Assembly: GCA_033765345.1 (NCBI GenBank)
Contig: JANRIC010000021.1
Span: 1-61,063 of the forward strand
Origin: JANRIC01 sp033765345
GTDB lineage: Bacteria; Bacteroidota; Bacteroidia; Cytophagales; Microscillaceae
Direction of reading: 5' to 3'
Length of the DNA stretch: 61,063 nt
Below, one piece after another: positions 25,090-34,102 of the stretch; position 1 is the first letter of the stretch; each line of letters opens with the position of its first letter. A program made the position numbers and the translations under genes. The notes beneath the pieces were generated by a model. It searched no databases. It worked only from the letters and a program-made list of their open reading frames with translations, and was not told where the DNA came from.

Positions 25090-25875
25090 ATGCTTGCTGT
25101 GGAGAATCGTTTGACAAGACTTTTTCAGAAAAAAAATACCCGTATTCTCTCTATTTATTTTACAGCCGGTTTCCCAAACCTGCAAGATACCTCTGTGATC
25201 CTCCAAGCAATTGAACGCGCCGGAGCAGATATTATCGAGCTGGGTATCCCCTATTCTGATCCTATTGCCGACGGACCTACCATTCAGATGAGCAATCAAA
25301 TTGCTTTGAATAATGGGATGACCCTACGCTTGTTGTTAGAGCAGATCGCTGATCTCAGGCAGTACTGCCAATTACCCGTATTGCTGATGGGTTATATCAA
25401 TCCGGTGATGCAATTTGGCATGGAGAAGTTTTGCGAAGAAATCTCAAAAATTGGAGTAGACGGGCTAATTCTACCCGATTTGCCGATGTATGAATTTCAA
25501 CGAGACTACCAAGAATTATTTGCAAAGCATCAGCTTTCCAATATTTTTCTCGTAACCCCGGAAACTTCTCAAGAACGGATTCGTATCATTGATGAACAAA
25601 GCCAGGGATTTATCTATATCGTATCGGCTTCAAGTACAACAGGGCAGACCGGTGAAATATCCCTCCATCAGGAAACTTATTTTCGCCGAATAAGTAGTAT
25701 GCAACTTAAAAACCCCTGCCTGGTAGGATTTGGGATTCACGACCGGGAAAGCTTCCAAAAAGCGTGTCGGTACATGCACGGAGCAATTATTGGAAGTGCC
25801 TTTATCAAAAATATTCATCAAAGCGATCAACTGGAAAACTCAATACAGCAATTTATCGGAAAAATTATCTCTTAA
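25090..25875 (+). CDS. trpA: Tryptophan synthase alpha subunit
   Basis: 261 residues, full length. It splits indole-3-glycerol phosphate to indole, which is passed to TrpB. The catalytic Glu50 (IIELGIPYSDP) and Asp61 (DGP) are present, as are GLILPDLPMYE and the GFGIHD phosphate-binding turn near the end. It is notable for its place: trpC, trpF and trpB are together at 57.4-60.1 kb, 32 kb away, while trpA stands here before a cell-wall amidase gene. The ATG at 25090 gives the usual N-terminal helix. Confidence 0.96.
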   Translation: MLAVENRLTRLFQKKNTRILSIYFTAGFPNLQDTSVILQAIERAGADIIELGIPYSDPIADGPTIQMSNQIALNNGMTLRLLLEQIADLRQYCQLPVLLMGYINPVMQFGMEKFCEEISKIGVDGLILPDLPMYEFQRDYQELFAKHQLSNIFLVTPETSQERIRIIDEQSQGFIYIVSASSTTGQTGEISLHQETYFRRISSMQLKNPCLVGFGIHDRESFQKACRYMHGAIIGSAFIKNIHQSDQLENSIQQFIGKIIS

Positions 25876-25900
25876 AATTAATTTCCGGCAAAATCTCCTT

Positions 25901-26809
25901 ATGAAGCTCACAAATAGCCTCGTTTTATGTCTTTTATTTGCCCTGACAGAAGGACTGTGTCTGCCCTTAGCATTCGCACAAACTCCTAGCATCATACTGG
26001 TCATCGACCCTGGCCACGGAGGCAAGGACCCTGGTAAACCCAAAGGGTCTTCCCATCTTAAACACGAAAAAGACATTAATCTCGATATAGCTCTGAAATT
26101 AGGAAGTTATATGAAAGAAAAACTACCTCAAGTCAAAGTTTTGTATACCCGAGATAAAGATGAATACCTCAGCCTGGAAGCAAGAGCAGAATTTGCCAAC
26201 AACAATAAAGCGGATTATTTTATCAGTATTCACGCCAATTCGAGTGATGACCCAAGCATCCACGGCACAGAATCGCACATTTATAGCCATCAACAAAAAA
26301 TAAGTCTACAACTTGCCAACTTGATTGAAGCTGAGTTCAAAAATAGAGCAGGTCGCAAAAGCAGAGGTGTCATAGATGCCAATCGCCGTGGGCATAATCT
26401 TTATGTGACTCAATATACCCAAATGCCTAGTGTACTGGTGGAGGTAGGTTATATCACCAATCCTACCGAAGAGCAATACCTCAATGATGATTACGGTCAG
26501 GCTATCATTGCATCAGCTATATTCAGGGCATTTCGCACACTGATTCAATCCAAACCCCATTTTTCAGAAAATAGAGCAAGTTATTACCGGGTACAAATCC
26601 TGGCAACCCAAAAACCAATTGATCTCAACGATCAGGTATTTGAAGAGCTTGAAGACAAGGTAGAAGAATATAAAACCGACCAAGCTGGCGGCTATCGATA
26701 CAAATATTTGGTAGGTAGAGAATATGACCCGGAGCGTGCCCGTGTATTGGTGCGAAAGTTGGTAAAAATGGGCTTTAAAGATGCTTTTATTATCGAAATG
26801 AAAGATTAA
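25901..26809 (+). CDS. N-acetylmuramoyl-L-alanine amidase (Amidase_3) with C-terminal SPOR-like domain
   Basis: 302 residues from the ATG at 25901, 25 bp after trpA. A signal peptide ends at LAFAQ (about 27). The zinc amidase domain (about 31-210) has H39 in DPGHGG, E56 in KHEKD, H111 in SIHANSS and the late SVLVEVGYITNP that holds the catalytic Glu. A C-terminal region from about 225 (YYRVQILATQKP, then a second strand set ending AFIIEMKD) resembles the SPOR fold that binds denuded glycan at the division site. It would cut stem peptides from peptidoglycan in the periplasm during cell separation. Possible co-transcription with trpA is accidental in function. Confidence 0.92.
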   Translation: MKLTNSLVLCLLFALTEGLCLPLAFAQTPSIILVIDPGHGGKDPGKPKGSSHLKHEKDINLDIALKLGSYMKEKLPQVKVLYTRDKDEYLSLEARAEFANNNKADYFISIHANSSDDPSIHGTESHIYSHQQKISLQLANLIEAEFKNRAGRKSRGVIDANRRGHNLYVTQYTQMPSVLVEVGYITNPTEEQYLNDDYGQAIIASAIFRAFRTLIQSKPHFSENRASYYRVQILATQKPIDLNDQVFEELEDKVEEYKTDQAGGYRYKYLVGREYDPERARVLVRKLVKMGFKDAFIIEMKD

Positions 26810-26941
26810 ATTTTAAATAATGCGTATTTTATTTTAAGACTACGAATTTAATCATAATATTTAAACAACAAAACCCAAAAAATATTATTTTAGTATAACT
26901 CCAGATTTCTAATTTGAATCATCTAAACGAGATAATAAGTT

Positions 26942-27187
26942 ATGACAGACGCTGAAATCAATCAAAAAGTCAATGAACTCATCATTGAGGTGCTTTTTGC
27001 CGAAGAGCACGAAGTAAAAGATAGTGCCACACTAAGGCACGACCTGTGGGCTGAATCCTTTGACATAGAAGATCTTTGTGAAGCCCTAGAGAAAGCCTTC
27101 AAAGTAAAATTGGACACAGTGGCCTGGAATAAAGTGAAAACCGTCGGAGATGTAAAGGCTCTGGTGAAAAGTACCCTAAAAGCGTAA
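26942..27187 (+). CDS. Acyl carrier protein-like
   Basis: 81 residues, the size of an acyl carrier protein. The fold is four helices with the acceptor Ser39 in WAESFDIEDL, in place of the usual DSLDxxEL. The Asp before the Ser is Glu, and Leu after it is Phe, so a dedicated phosphopantetheinyl transferase or a special partner is likely. No ketosynthase, fab gene or peptide synthetase is nearby, so it is a stand-alone carrier and not the housekeeping AcpP. A strong terminator follows. The partner is unknown. Confidence 0.8.
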   Translation: MTDAEINQKVNELIIEVLFAEEHEVKDSATLRHDLWAESFDIEDLCEALEKAFKVKLDTVAWNKVKTVGDVKALVKSTLKA

Positions 27188-27242
27188 ATTATTCGCATTG
27201 CCGACTTCCTCGGTTGATTTTACTCCAGATCATCCCCGTCTC

Positions 27243-27272
27243 TCCCCAAAACCTATGCAGAGGTCTTGGGGA
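27243..27272 (+). terminator. Rho-independent terminator after the acyl carrier protein gene
   Basis: Stem TCCCCAA (27243-27249) with TTGGGGA (27266-27272), plus an inner ACCT/AGGT pairing, followed by a T-rich stretch. Confidence 0.75.
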
Positions 27273-27329
27273 AAGATTTTATTTCTCTACTTTTATTCAA
27301 AGAGAAAGTATGGATTGCATTCATTTTTC

Positions 27330-27337
27330 TATCTTTG
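27330..27337 (+). promoter_or_regulatory. Possible -7 box of the M48 protease gene
   Basis: TATCTTTG matches the Bacteroidota -7 consensus TAnnTTTG and lies 21 nt before the ATG. A TTG lies closer than the usual distance for a -33 element, so support is weak. Confidence 0.28.
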
Positions 27338-27358
27338 TAGTTTATTGATCAAAATTTT

Positions 27359-28591
27359 ATGACTGCACACACAATTTTAATCGTCATCCTAGTCATTTTT
27401 GTATTTGATTTTGTACTCGATACCGTATTGAGCTATTTGAATCTGTGTTATAAAAAAAACGGAATACCGCCGGAGCTTGAGGGGATTTATACCCCAGAAA
27501 ACTATCAAAAATCACTGGATTACCAACGCATCTATTTTCGCTTCTCGCTCTTGGCTCGTAGCCTAAGTTTTGTATTGATGATGATGATGCTATTAAGTGG
27601 TGCTTTTGGATGGATATATGATACCTTAGGGAATTATTTTTCAAATCCTATCTGGCAGGGTTTGGCATTTTTTGCCGTTTTAGGGCTTGGAGGGGATATA
27701 CTGAGCCTACCTTTGCAGTTGTACAGTATTTTTGTGATTGAAGAAAAATTCGGCTTTAATAAAAATACCCTGTCTAATTTTTTTGTAGATAAGCTAAAAG
27801 GTTATCTCTTGGGGGCATTGTTGGGAGGTTTGATTGGATATGCTTTTTTTTATTTGGTAATACATCTGGAGCAAAATTTCTGGATTTTATTTTGGGTCAT
27901 TTTTATGGCTTTTTCTTTATTTATGAATGCTTTTTATACGACTTTGCTGCTGCCATTATTCAACAAACTTACACCTTTGGAAGATGGAGAGCTTCGGCAA
28001 GCCATCGAGCAATACTGCCAAAAAGTCAAATTTCCTTTGACCAATCTTTTTGTCATGGATGGTTCTCGGCGGTCAACCAAAGCCAATGCTTTTTTTAGTG
28101 GAATCGGCAAGCGTAAGAAAATTGTACTTTTTGATACATTGATTGAAAAACACACTTTGGAGGAATTGGTGGCCGTATTAGCCCACGAAGTAGGGCATTA
28201 CAAAAAAAGACATATCCCACAGAGCATCATCTTATCAGCGATCCAAATGGGGGTTATTTTGTACATTTTATCCCTTTTTATCTTTAATCTACAGCTTTCG
28301 CTGGCATTGGGAAGCCAAAGCCTGGGTATAGCCCTTAATCTGATGGCATTTAGTTTTTTATTTTCTCCGATTTCTATGATCATCGGTTTGTTTTTTAATG
28401 TTCTTTCTCGTAAAAACGAGTTTGAAGCAGATCGTTTTGCCCGCGATACCTATCATGGAGATGCTTTGAGTCAGGCACTTAAAAAACTTTCGGCCGATAA
28501 CCTCAGTAATTTAAACCCTCACCCACTTTATGTTTTTTTTAATTATTCTCATCCACCGCTTTTGCAACGTCTGAAAGCACTAAGGCTTTAA
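27359..28591 (+). CDS. M48 family (Ste24-like) integral membrane metallopeptidase
   Basis: 410 residues with the zinc site H276-E277-x-x-H280 (LAHEVGHYKKRH) and the third ligand Glu356 in KNEFEADRFA. Several membrane helices surround it (about 5-25, 65-90, 100-125, 150-175, 180-205, 290-315, 325-350). SRRSTKANAFFSG and GKRKKIVLFDTL are typical of the Ste24/HtpX-type core. Eukaryotic relatives trim CAAX proteins; bacterial ones are membrane quality-control proteases. It is followed after 66 bp by the NUDIX gene. Confidence 0.93.
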   Translation: MTAHTILIVILVIFVFDFVLDTVLSYLNLCYKKNGIPPELEGIYTPENYQKSLDYQRIYFRFSLLARSLSFVLMMMMLLSGAFGWIYDTLGNYFSNPIWQGLAFFAVLGLGGDILSLPLQLYSIFVIEEKFGFNKNTLSNFFVDKLKGYLLGALLGGLIGYAFFYLVIHLEQNFWILFWVIFMAFSLFMNAFYTTLLLPLFNKLTPLEDGELRQAIEQYCQKVKFPLTNLFVMDGSRRSTKANAFFSGIGKRKKIVLFDTLIEKHTLEELVAVLAHEVGHYKKRHIPQSIILSAIQMGVILYILSLFIFNLQLSLALGSQSLGIALNLMAFSFLFSPISMIIGLFFNVLSRKNEFEADRFARDTYHGDALSQALKKLSADNLSNLNPHPLYVFFNYSHPPLLQRLKALRL

Positions 28592-28657
28592 TCTTTGCTG
28601 AAATCTAATCTTTTTGGGTACTTATCTGTTAATAGTAAGGTAAATATTCCTAACAAC

Positions 28658-29302
28658 ATGAATGAAGGTATCTCAGCCCCGTTTTTGGCTCAACAACTCA
28701 AAGAAAAACTCAAAGAAAAACTTCCTGGAATGGATGCTCACATACACATGGCACCTCCCCAACGATTTGTAGATAAAAAAAGATATGAACCCAATGCCGA
28801 TACCCGTTCAGGGGGAGTGTTGGTTTTAATTTATCCACAGGAAAATACCCTATTTTTTCCGCTTATTCTTCGCCCTGAAGATACGGGCGTACACAGTGGG
28901 CAAATAGCCCTGCCTGGTGGGAAAAAAGACCCCGAAGATCAGGATATTGTAGAAACCGCTCTTCGGGAGACCTGGGAAGAAATCGGCGTGAAGATAGACC
29001 GCAACAAAGTGATTGGGCAATTAAGCCCTTTGTATATTCCCCCTAGTAATTTTCTGGTGTATCCGACAGTAGCGGCTATTGATTACAAACCTGTGTTTAA
29101 CCCTAGCCTTCACGAAGTTGCTCAACTCCTAGAAATCGATTTATCCGAATTTGTGTCTGATGATAAAAGAAATATCCGTGAAATCAGCGTCAGATACATG
29201 AAAGCCAAAGTGCCTTGTTATGACCTGGCAGGGCACGTGGTATGGGGAGCTACTGCGATGATTTTGAGTGAGTTTTTGACAATTTTAAGGAGTATTGATT
29301 AG
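28658..29302 (+). CDS. NUDIX hydrolase, CoA pyrophosphatase-like
   Basis: 214 residues from the ATG at 28658; an earlier TTG at 28595 would give a longer form but with no family match. The Nudix box is complete: G in LPGGKKD, then ETALRETWEEIGV with the metal-binding Glu residues. The preceding SGGVLVLIYP and HSGQIALPGGK is the CoA pyrophosphatase (NudL/YeaB) signature. It would split coenzyme A or a related dinucleotide to a phosphopantetheine and an adenosine phosphate. It follows the protease gene closely and may share its transcript. Confidence 0.88.
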   Translation: MNEGISAPFLAQQLKEKLKEKLPGMDAHIHMAPPQRFVDKKRYEPNADTRSGGVLVLIYPQENTLFFPLILRPEDTGVHSGQIALPGGKKDPEDQDIVETALRETWEEIGVKIDRNKVIGQLSPLYIPPSNFLVYPTVAAIDYKPVFNPSLHEVAQLLEIDLSEFVSDDKRNIREISVRYMKAKVPCYDLAGHVVWGATAMILSEFLTILRSID

Positions 29303-29393
29303 GCGTCTGGGAGTTGGGTTTTTGAGTTTCTCGAAAATTTAACTCTTGCCTCATTTTATTTTAATTAAATACCCAACACCCAGCACCTGTTTT

Positions 29394-30689
29394 TTAACCT
29401 CTTTGCTCTATCGGAATAAAACTACGGGTGGTTTCACCGGTATAGATTTGACGAGGGCGACCGATAGGTTGGTCTTCTTCACGCATTTCTTTCCATTGGG
29501 CAATCCAGCCAGGAAGCCTTCCTAGGGCAAACATCACCGTAAACATATCTGTTGGGATTCCCATAGCTCTGTAAATAATGCCCGAATAAAAATCCACATT
29601 CGGATATAGTTTTCTCTCAATAAAGTATTCGTCATTCAAAGCCGCTTCTTCTAATTTTTTGGCAATCTCAAGCGTGGGATCATTAATGCCCAATTTGTTT
29701 AATACCCTGTCGCAATATACTTTGATAATACGCGCACGGGGATCAAAATTTTTGTAGACCCGGTGTCCAAAACCCATCAATCTGAAATTATCATTTTTAT
29801 CTTTGGCCTTATCGATGTACTTGCTTGCGTTACCTCCGTCAGCTTTGATTTGCTCAAGCATCTCAATCACCTGTTGATTGGCACCGCCGTGCAAAGGTCC
29901 CCAAAGGGAGCTGATCCCCGCAGAAATGGCTGAATAAAGACTTACGTGCGAAGAACCGGCCAAACGCACCGTAGAAGTAGAGCAATTTTGCTCATGATCG
30001 GCGTGAAGGATCAAAAGTTTGTCTAAAGCTTCTTCCACATCGGGGTCTACCTCATAATCTTCCACAGGAAGCGCAAACATCATATAGAGGAAATTAGCTA
30101 CATAACTCAGTTTGTTTTTTGGATAAGTAACCGGATGCCCCAGTGAATTTTTGTAAGCCCAGGCAGCCAGCGTAGGCATTTTGGCCATCAGACGCGTGAT
30201 GGTCAGGTTAATGGCATCTGCATTTTGTTTGGGGTCTTGATTGACGGTATCGGGATAAAAAGTAGCCAGTACCGAAGCAAGAGCAGCCATCATTCCCATT
30301 GGGTGACCGTTTACCGGGAAACCGTCAAAAATTTTACGCATATCTTCATTGATCAGCGTATGTACCTTAATATTGCTGTTAAATGTATCTAATTCGCTAT
30401 GGCTGGGCAGATGACCGTAAATAAGCAAATGGGCCACTTCCAGAAAGGAAGATTTTTCAGCCAAGTCTTCAATGTCATAGCCTCTATAACGAAGAATGCC
30501 TTGTTCACCATCCAGAAAAGTAATCGCACTTGTAGTAGCACCTGTATTTTTGTAGCCTGTATCGAGGGTAATATAGCCCGTTTGTGTGCGGAGTTGAGCA
30601 ATATCAATGGCTTTTTCGCCTTCTGTACCCTCAAAAACTGGCAATTGATAGGTCTTACCTTCTAGGGTGATTTCTGCAAATTGTGACAT
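29394..30689 (-). CDS. gltA: Citrate synthase
   Basis: 431 residues, full-length type II (hexameric, NADH-sensitive group by length). It condenses acetyl-CoA and oxaloacetate in the TCA cycle. GFGHRVYKNFDPRA holds an active-site His, LHADHEQNCSTSTVRLAGS another, and the C-terminal Arg region is IGRPRQIYTG. The N-terminal beta-domain (about 1-55, with the QTGYITLDTGY and ITFLDGEQGILRYRGY segments) is typical of the Gram-negative form. A plausible promoter is at 30751-30783. It is convergent with the NUDIX gene. Confidence 0.96.
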   Translation of the reverse strand: MSQFAEITLEGKTYQLPVFEGTEGEKAIDIAQLRTQTGYITLDTGYKNTGATTSAITFLDGEQGILRYRGYDIEDLAEKSSFLEVAHLLIYGHLPSHSELDTFNSNIKVHTLINEDMRKIFDGFPVNGHPMGMMAALASVLATFYPDTVNQDPKQNADAINLTITRLMAKMPTLAAWAYKNSLGHPVTYPKNKLSYVANFLYMMFALPVEDYEVDPDVEEALDKLLILHADHEQNCSTSTVRLAGSSHVSLYSAISAGISSLWGPLHGGANQQVIEMLEQIKADGGNASKYIDKAKDKNDNFRLMGFGHRVYKNFDPRARIIKVYCDRVLNKLGINDPTLEIAKKLEEAALNDEYFIERKLYPNVDFYSGIIYRAMGIPTDMFTVMFALGRLPGWIAQWKEMREEDQPIGRPRQIYTGETTRSFIPIEQRG

Positions 30690-30750
30690 ATAATTAAGAA
30701 GTTATAAGTATTAGATTTATTTTAATTCGTATTGATGATTTATAATTTAG

Positions 30751-30783
30751 CGAAATTACGCAAAAGAGTCTGAATATTACAAA
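30751..30783 (-). promoter_or_regulatory. Candidate Bacteroidota-type promoter of gltA
   Basis: On the minus strand TTTG, then 21 nt, then TAATTTCG, which fits the TTTG/TAnnTTTG pair at 7 of 8 bases in the -7 box. The start of transcription would be about 57 nt before the ATG. Confidence 0.4.
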
Positions 30784-31095
30784 TTACTTTGAAAAATACG
30801 CTTTATTCAATTGAAAGCTTTTGTAGGTTTTATTAAAAGGTTTAGAAAAAGCTTTAAGTTTCAAAAATGATTAATTTATTTGAGAAGTCAGATTTTCTTT
30901 TTAGGAATATTTCAAAATTGGGAAAAAATCCCAAAAAGAGATGATTTATTTTTTAAACAGTACAAATACCCTTGTATATCAATATGTTATAAACTGGCAC
31001 TGAATTTAATCTATCTTTCGGTAGTTTATCAAAAAATATTGGAATCCTAAAACCAATCCTAATAAACTTAAGCTAAATTCAAAAAAAATAAAAAT

Positions 31096-31254
31096 ATGTT
31101 TACCCAAAAAGATATCAAAAAGCTTACCGAAAATCTTTACAATATCATTGAATCGGATGCAGGTAGAAAAATTGTAGATAATATTTTATTAGAGAAATAC
31201 GGAGCGCAGTATATGCTTATCAGGGAAAAAATAATAGAAAAGGAGAAAAGATAA
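31096..31254 (+). CDS. Small protein of 52 residues, function unknown
   Basis: An ATG at 31096 opens a frame to TAA at 31252-31254. The product starts MFTQKDIKKLTENLYNII and is charged, lysine-rich and probably helical throughout. It lies in a 670-bp gap between divergent gltA and the HAMP-GAF gene; 30690-31095 holds no other feature but the gltA promoter. The frame has no rare-looking composition and a fairly natural codon use, but there is no ribosome site or homology to prove it. It could encode a small regulator or be by chance. Confidence 0.45.
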   Translation: MFTQKDIKKLTENLYNIIESDAGRKIVDNILLEKYGAQYMLIREKIIEKEKR

Positions 31255-31301
31255 ACCATTCGTTAACAATTATTTAATACCCTTACCGGAGCTAAAAATT
31301 G

Positions 31302-31309
31302 TATATTTG
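31302..31309 (+). promoter_or_regulatory. Possible -7 box of the HAMP-GAF sensor gene
   Basis: TATATTTG agrees fully with TAnnTTTG and lies 52 nt before the ATG, giving a leader of about 45 nt. No TTTG is visible at the right distance upstream. Confidence 0.28.
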
Positions 31310-31360
31310 AGTTCTAAAAAGAGAAGAGTTTAGATAATCAAATAAAGTAGAAAGGTTTTC

Positions 31361-33265
31361 ATGATACGCACCTTATTTCTCAAACTAAGCATCCGGTACA
31401 AACTGATGGTTGCTTTTTCTTCCATCTTGTTCCTCAGCGTAGTTCTTATCATTATTGCGATTAATTCTAACAACCAAATCCTCAAATATCGAGATCTGAA
31501 TGAAGAAATTGATGACCTTCAGGTCTTGATTCTCTCTTTGAATATCGCAGAAAAGAATTTTTCCGAAAACGGCTTTAAAAATGAGACCTTTTTAAAGGAA
31601 GGCCATAGCGAAGACGTATTGCAGTTTCAAGGATATTATCAGGAAATCCTCCGGGAACTGAACCACGTCAAATCCAATCCCTCGCTCTCTGATGATCTGA
31701 CGATCAATAAATTATCGAGTATCAGTCAAAAACTGACAGTCTACCAAAATGATTTTAATAAATTGGTGGAAGTCTTTAAAGAGCGTGGTTTTAAAGATTA
31801 TGGCGTAGAAGGCCAACTCAGAAAAGCAATTCACGATGTAGAAGATACTCCTTTTGATTATGACAAAGCTACCATGCTGATGCTCAGAAGGCACGAAAAA
31901 GACTTCTTTTTACGAAAAGACCTCAAATATCTTCAACAATTTAATGAGACAATAGACAAATTTATCCAAACTATTTCCCAAAAAGCTACCTCCTCCCCTG
32001 CTGCCGCCAAAACCAAGCAAAAAATCATAAAAGACCTAGAAGAATACAAAAATAAATTCAATTACATCGTAGAGCTTGAAAAACAAATCGGACTTGATGA
32101 ACGCTCAGGAATCAAAGGAAAATTATTTGCCTCTCGCACACTGATCATTCCTCAGATTGAAGAATTAAACACCTTGATTAAATCATACAGTAGCAAACTC
32201 ATCAACAATCGTTTGATTTTGTTGTTAGGACTTTTCTTTTTTCAACTGATCATTGGTGTGATTTTGATCATATTTTATTCCAACCTCATTACCCGTGCCA
32301 TTCGGGAAATCGAGCGAAGTATCGTCAGCCTTTCCAATGGAATTTTTCCAAAAAAATTGGCTATCCGCACTCAGGACGAACTTGGACACACCAAAATCGC
32401 ACTCAACAACCTGGTCAAACGCATCAAAACGGCTACTAGGTTTGCCAATAACCTCGGCAATGGGCAATTGAGCGAAAAATACGACGAAAAATTCAGAAAT
32501 GACGTACTGGCTAAGTCCATTATCGCTCTTCAGGATAAGCTCTTCCAGGCCGAAGAAGAAAGACAAAAAATCAATTGGGTCAATCAAGGAATTGCTCACT
32601 TAAACCAGATTATCCAGGATGAACAAGAAAACCTCCGTGACTTTAGCCTCAAAATCCTCGAAAATCTCATTCTTTACCTCAATGCCCAACAAGGAGCGAT
32701 CTTTTTAGTGCGTAAAGAAGATAATCAAGAGTTTTTGGAGAGAATCGCTACGTACGCTTATGGGAGAAGAAAATACCTACGCCAGGTCATCGAGGCTGGT
32801 GATAATCTACTAAGTCAGGCTGCCCTGAGCAAAAAATCCATTTATATGACTGATCTGCCCGAAGGTTATGCCCGAATTTCCACAGGACTTGGAGAAGCAA
32901 GCCCACGAAATATCTTTATCTCTCCTTTGAAAGTTCGGGAAGAAGTCATGGGAATCATTGAATTGGCTTCTTTTCATATTTTTGAAAGCTATCATCGGGA
33001 ATTTATTGAAAAAATCTCTGAGAATATCGCCAATATCCTCTTTAACAAACAAATCAACGAACATACCAAGCAATACTTGGAAGAATCTCGCAAACAAACC
33101 GAAATGCTCCTAGCACAAGAAGAAGAATTGCGACAAAGCTCCGCAGAGCTAAAATCCGCCCAAGAAGAACTGGAAAGTCAGAAAAAATCTATGGAAGATG
33201 AAATCAGATCACTCCGTAAATTGCTCAATGAGCAAAAAACCGGCAATCAGGAAATTTACCGTTAA
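31361..33265 (+). CDS. Membrane sensor with HAMP and GAF domains, no output domain
   Basis: 634 residues. Membrane helix 1 (about 16-33) and helix 2 (about 290-310) frame a helical periplasmic domain of some 250 residues with RRHEKDFFLRKD near its middle, like the helical bimodular ligand domains of chemoreceptors. A HAMP domain follows (about 311-365), then a short coiled coil, a GAF domain (about 430-565: LNAQQGAIFLV, FISPLKVREEVMGIIELAS) and a long glutamate-rich coiled coil to the end (EEELRQSSAELKSAQEELE). There is no kinase, cyclase or methyl-accepting domain. Proteins of this design in Bacteroidota probably work through partner proteins; the SiaB/SiaC pair is a candidate, but it is 10 kb away. 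Confidence 0.87.
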   Translation: MIRTLFLKLSIRYKLMVAFSSILFLSVVLIIIAINSNNQILKYRDLNEEIDDLQVLILSLNIAEKNFSENGFKNETFLKEGHSEDVLQFQGYYQEILRELNHVKSNPSLSDDLTINKLSSISQKLTVYQNDFNKLVEVFKERGFKDYGVEGQLRKAIHDVEDTPFDYDKATMLMLRRHEKDFFLRKDLKYLQQFNETIDKFIQTISQKATSSPAAAKTKQKIIKDLEEYKNKFNYIVELEKQIGLDERSGIKGKLFASRTLIIPQIEELNTLIKSYSSKLINNRLILLLGLFFFQLIIGVILIIFYSNLITRAIREIERSIVSLSNGIFPKKLAIRTQDELGHTKIALNNLVKRIKTATRFANNLGNGQLSEKYDEKFRNDVLAKSIIALQDKLFQAEEERQKINWVNQGIAHLNQIIQDEQENLRDFSLKILENLILYLNAQQGAIFLVRKEDNQEFLERIATYAYGRRKYLRQVIEAGDNLLSQAALSKKSIYMTDLPEGYARISTGLGEASPRNIFISPLKVREEVMGIIELASFHIFESYHREFIEKISENIANILFNKQINEHTKQYLEESRKQTEMLLAQEEELRQSSAELKSAQEELESQKKSMEDEIRSLRKLLNEQKTGNQEIYR

Positions 33266-33330
33266 AAGCTCCGAATGATGCTGTTTTTTCTTAGTTTTGA
33301 TTTTTTACGTCAAATAAACAGATAAAAACA

Positions 33331-34086
33331 ATGTTAAGAAGAAATTTTATCAGTCAATTCCCTCTGACCGGCTTGGGTATATGGGGGATTTCAGCCGGAC
33401 AAAAAACTGAAATTCACTCACTTAAACCCCTCAAAATGCCCGAAAATACCACCATCCTTTTTCAAGGAGATTCCATTACTGATGCTGGAAGAGATAAAAA
33501 AAATCTTGTACCCAATCAAGCTTCAGGACTCGGCGGAGGATATGTGCACCAAGCAGCCTCGCACTTGCTGGGCAAAAACCCAAGTTTAAACCTCAAAATC
33601 TACAACCGTGGTATCAGTGGTCACAAAGTATTTCAATTGGACGAACGCTGGGACACAGATTGCCTAGAACTTAAACCGGATGTATTGAGCATTCTTATTG
33701 GGGTGAATGATTTTTGGCATACCCTCACACACGATTACAAAGGTACTGTAGAAACATACAACCAAGACCTACGCAAACTTTTAGATCGTACCCTAAAGGC
33801 TTTGCCTCAAATCAAAATCATACTGGCAGAACCTTTTGTTCTTAAAGGAGGAACAGCCATTCAAGAAAACCAATGGTTTCCGCAGTTTGAAGCCTATCAA
33901 AAAGCCTGTGCCAACATTGCCAAAGAATATAAAACCGCCTGGATTCCCTTGCAGAAGATATTTGATGAAGCACTTACACAAAATGCCGTTGCATATTGGT
34001 GTGCCGACGGTGTACACCCTTCTCTTGCCGGAAATTATCTGATGGCAGAAGCCTGGCTCAAAACTCTGACTAAGCTTTATCAATAA
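33331..34086 (+). CDS. SGNH/GDSL hydrolase (acetylesterase-like)
   Basis: 251 residues. All four SGNH blocks are present: GDSIT (nucleophile Ser48), the Gly in YNRGISGHKV, the Asn in IGVNDFW, and DGVHPSLAG with the catalytic His. The order and the WCADGVHPSLAGNYLMAEAW end are as in bacterial acetyl- and rhamnogalacturonan-type esterases. An N-terminal hydrophobic stretch (QFPLTGLGIWGISAG), preceded by two Arg, may be a Tat-like or plain signal. It would remove acetyl groups from a carbohydrate. No polysaccharide gene adjoins; the HAMP-GAF gene lies 65 bp upstream. Confidence 0.88.
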   Translation: MLRRNFISQFPLTGLGIWGISAGQKTEIHSLKPLKMPENTTILFQGDSITDAGRDKKNLVPNQASGLGGGYVHQAASHLLGKNPSLNLKIYNRGISGHKVFQLDERWDTDCLELKPDVLSILIGVNDFWHTLTHDYKGTVETYNQDLRKLLDRTLKALPQIKIILAEPFVLKGGTAIQENQWFPQFEAYQKACANIAKEYKTAWIPLQKIFDEALTQNAVAYWCADGVHPSLAGNYLMAEAWLKTLTKLYQ

Positions 34087-34102
34087 AAACCAACATCATA
34101 CA

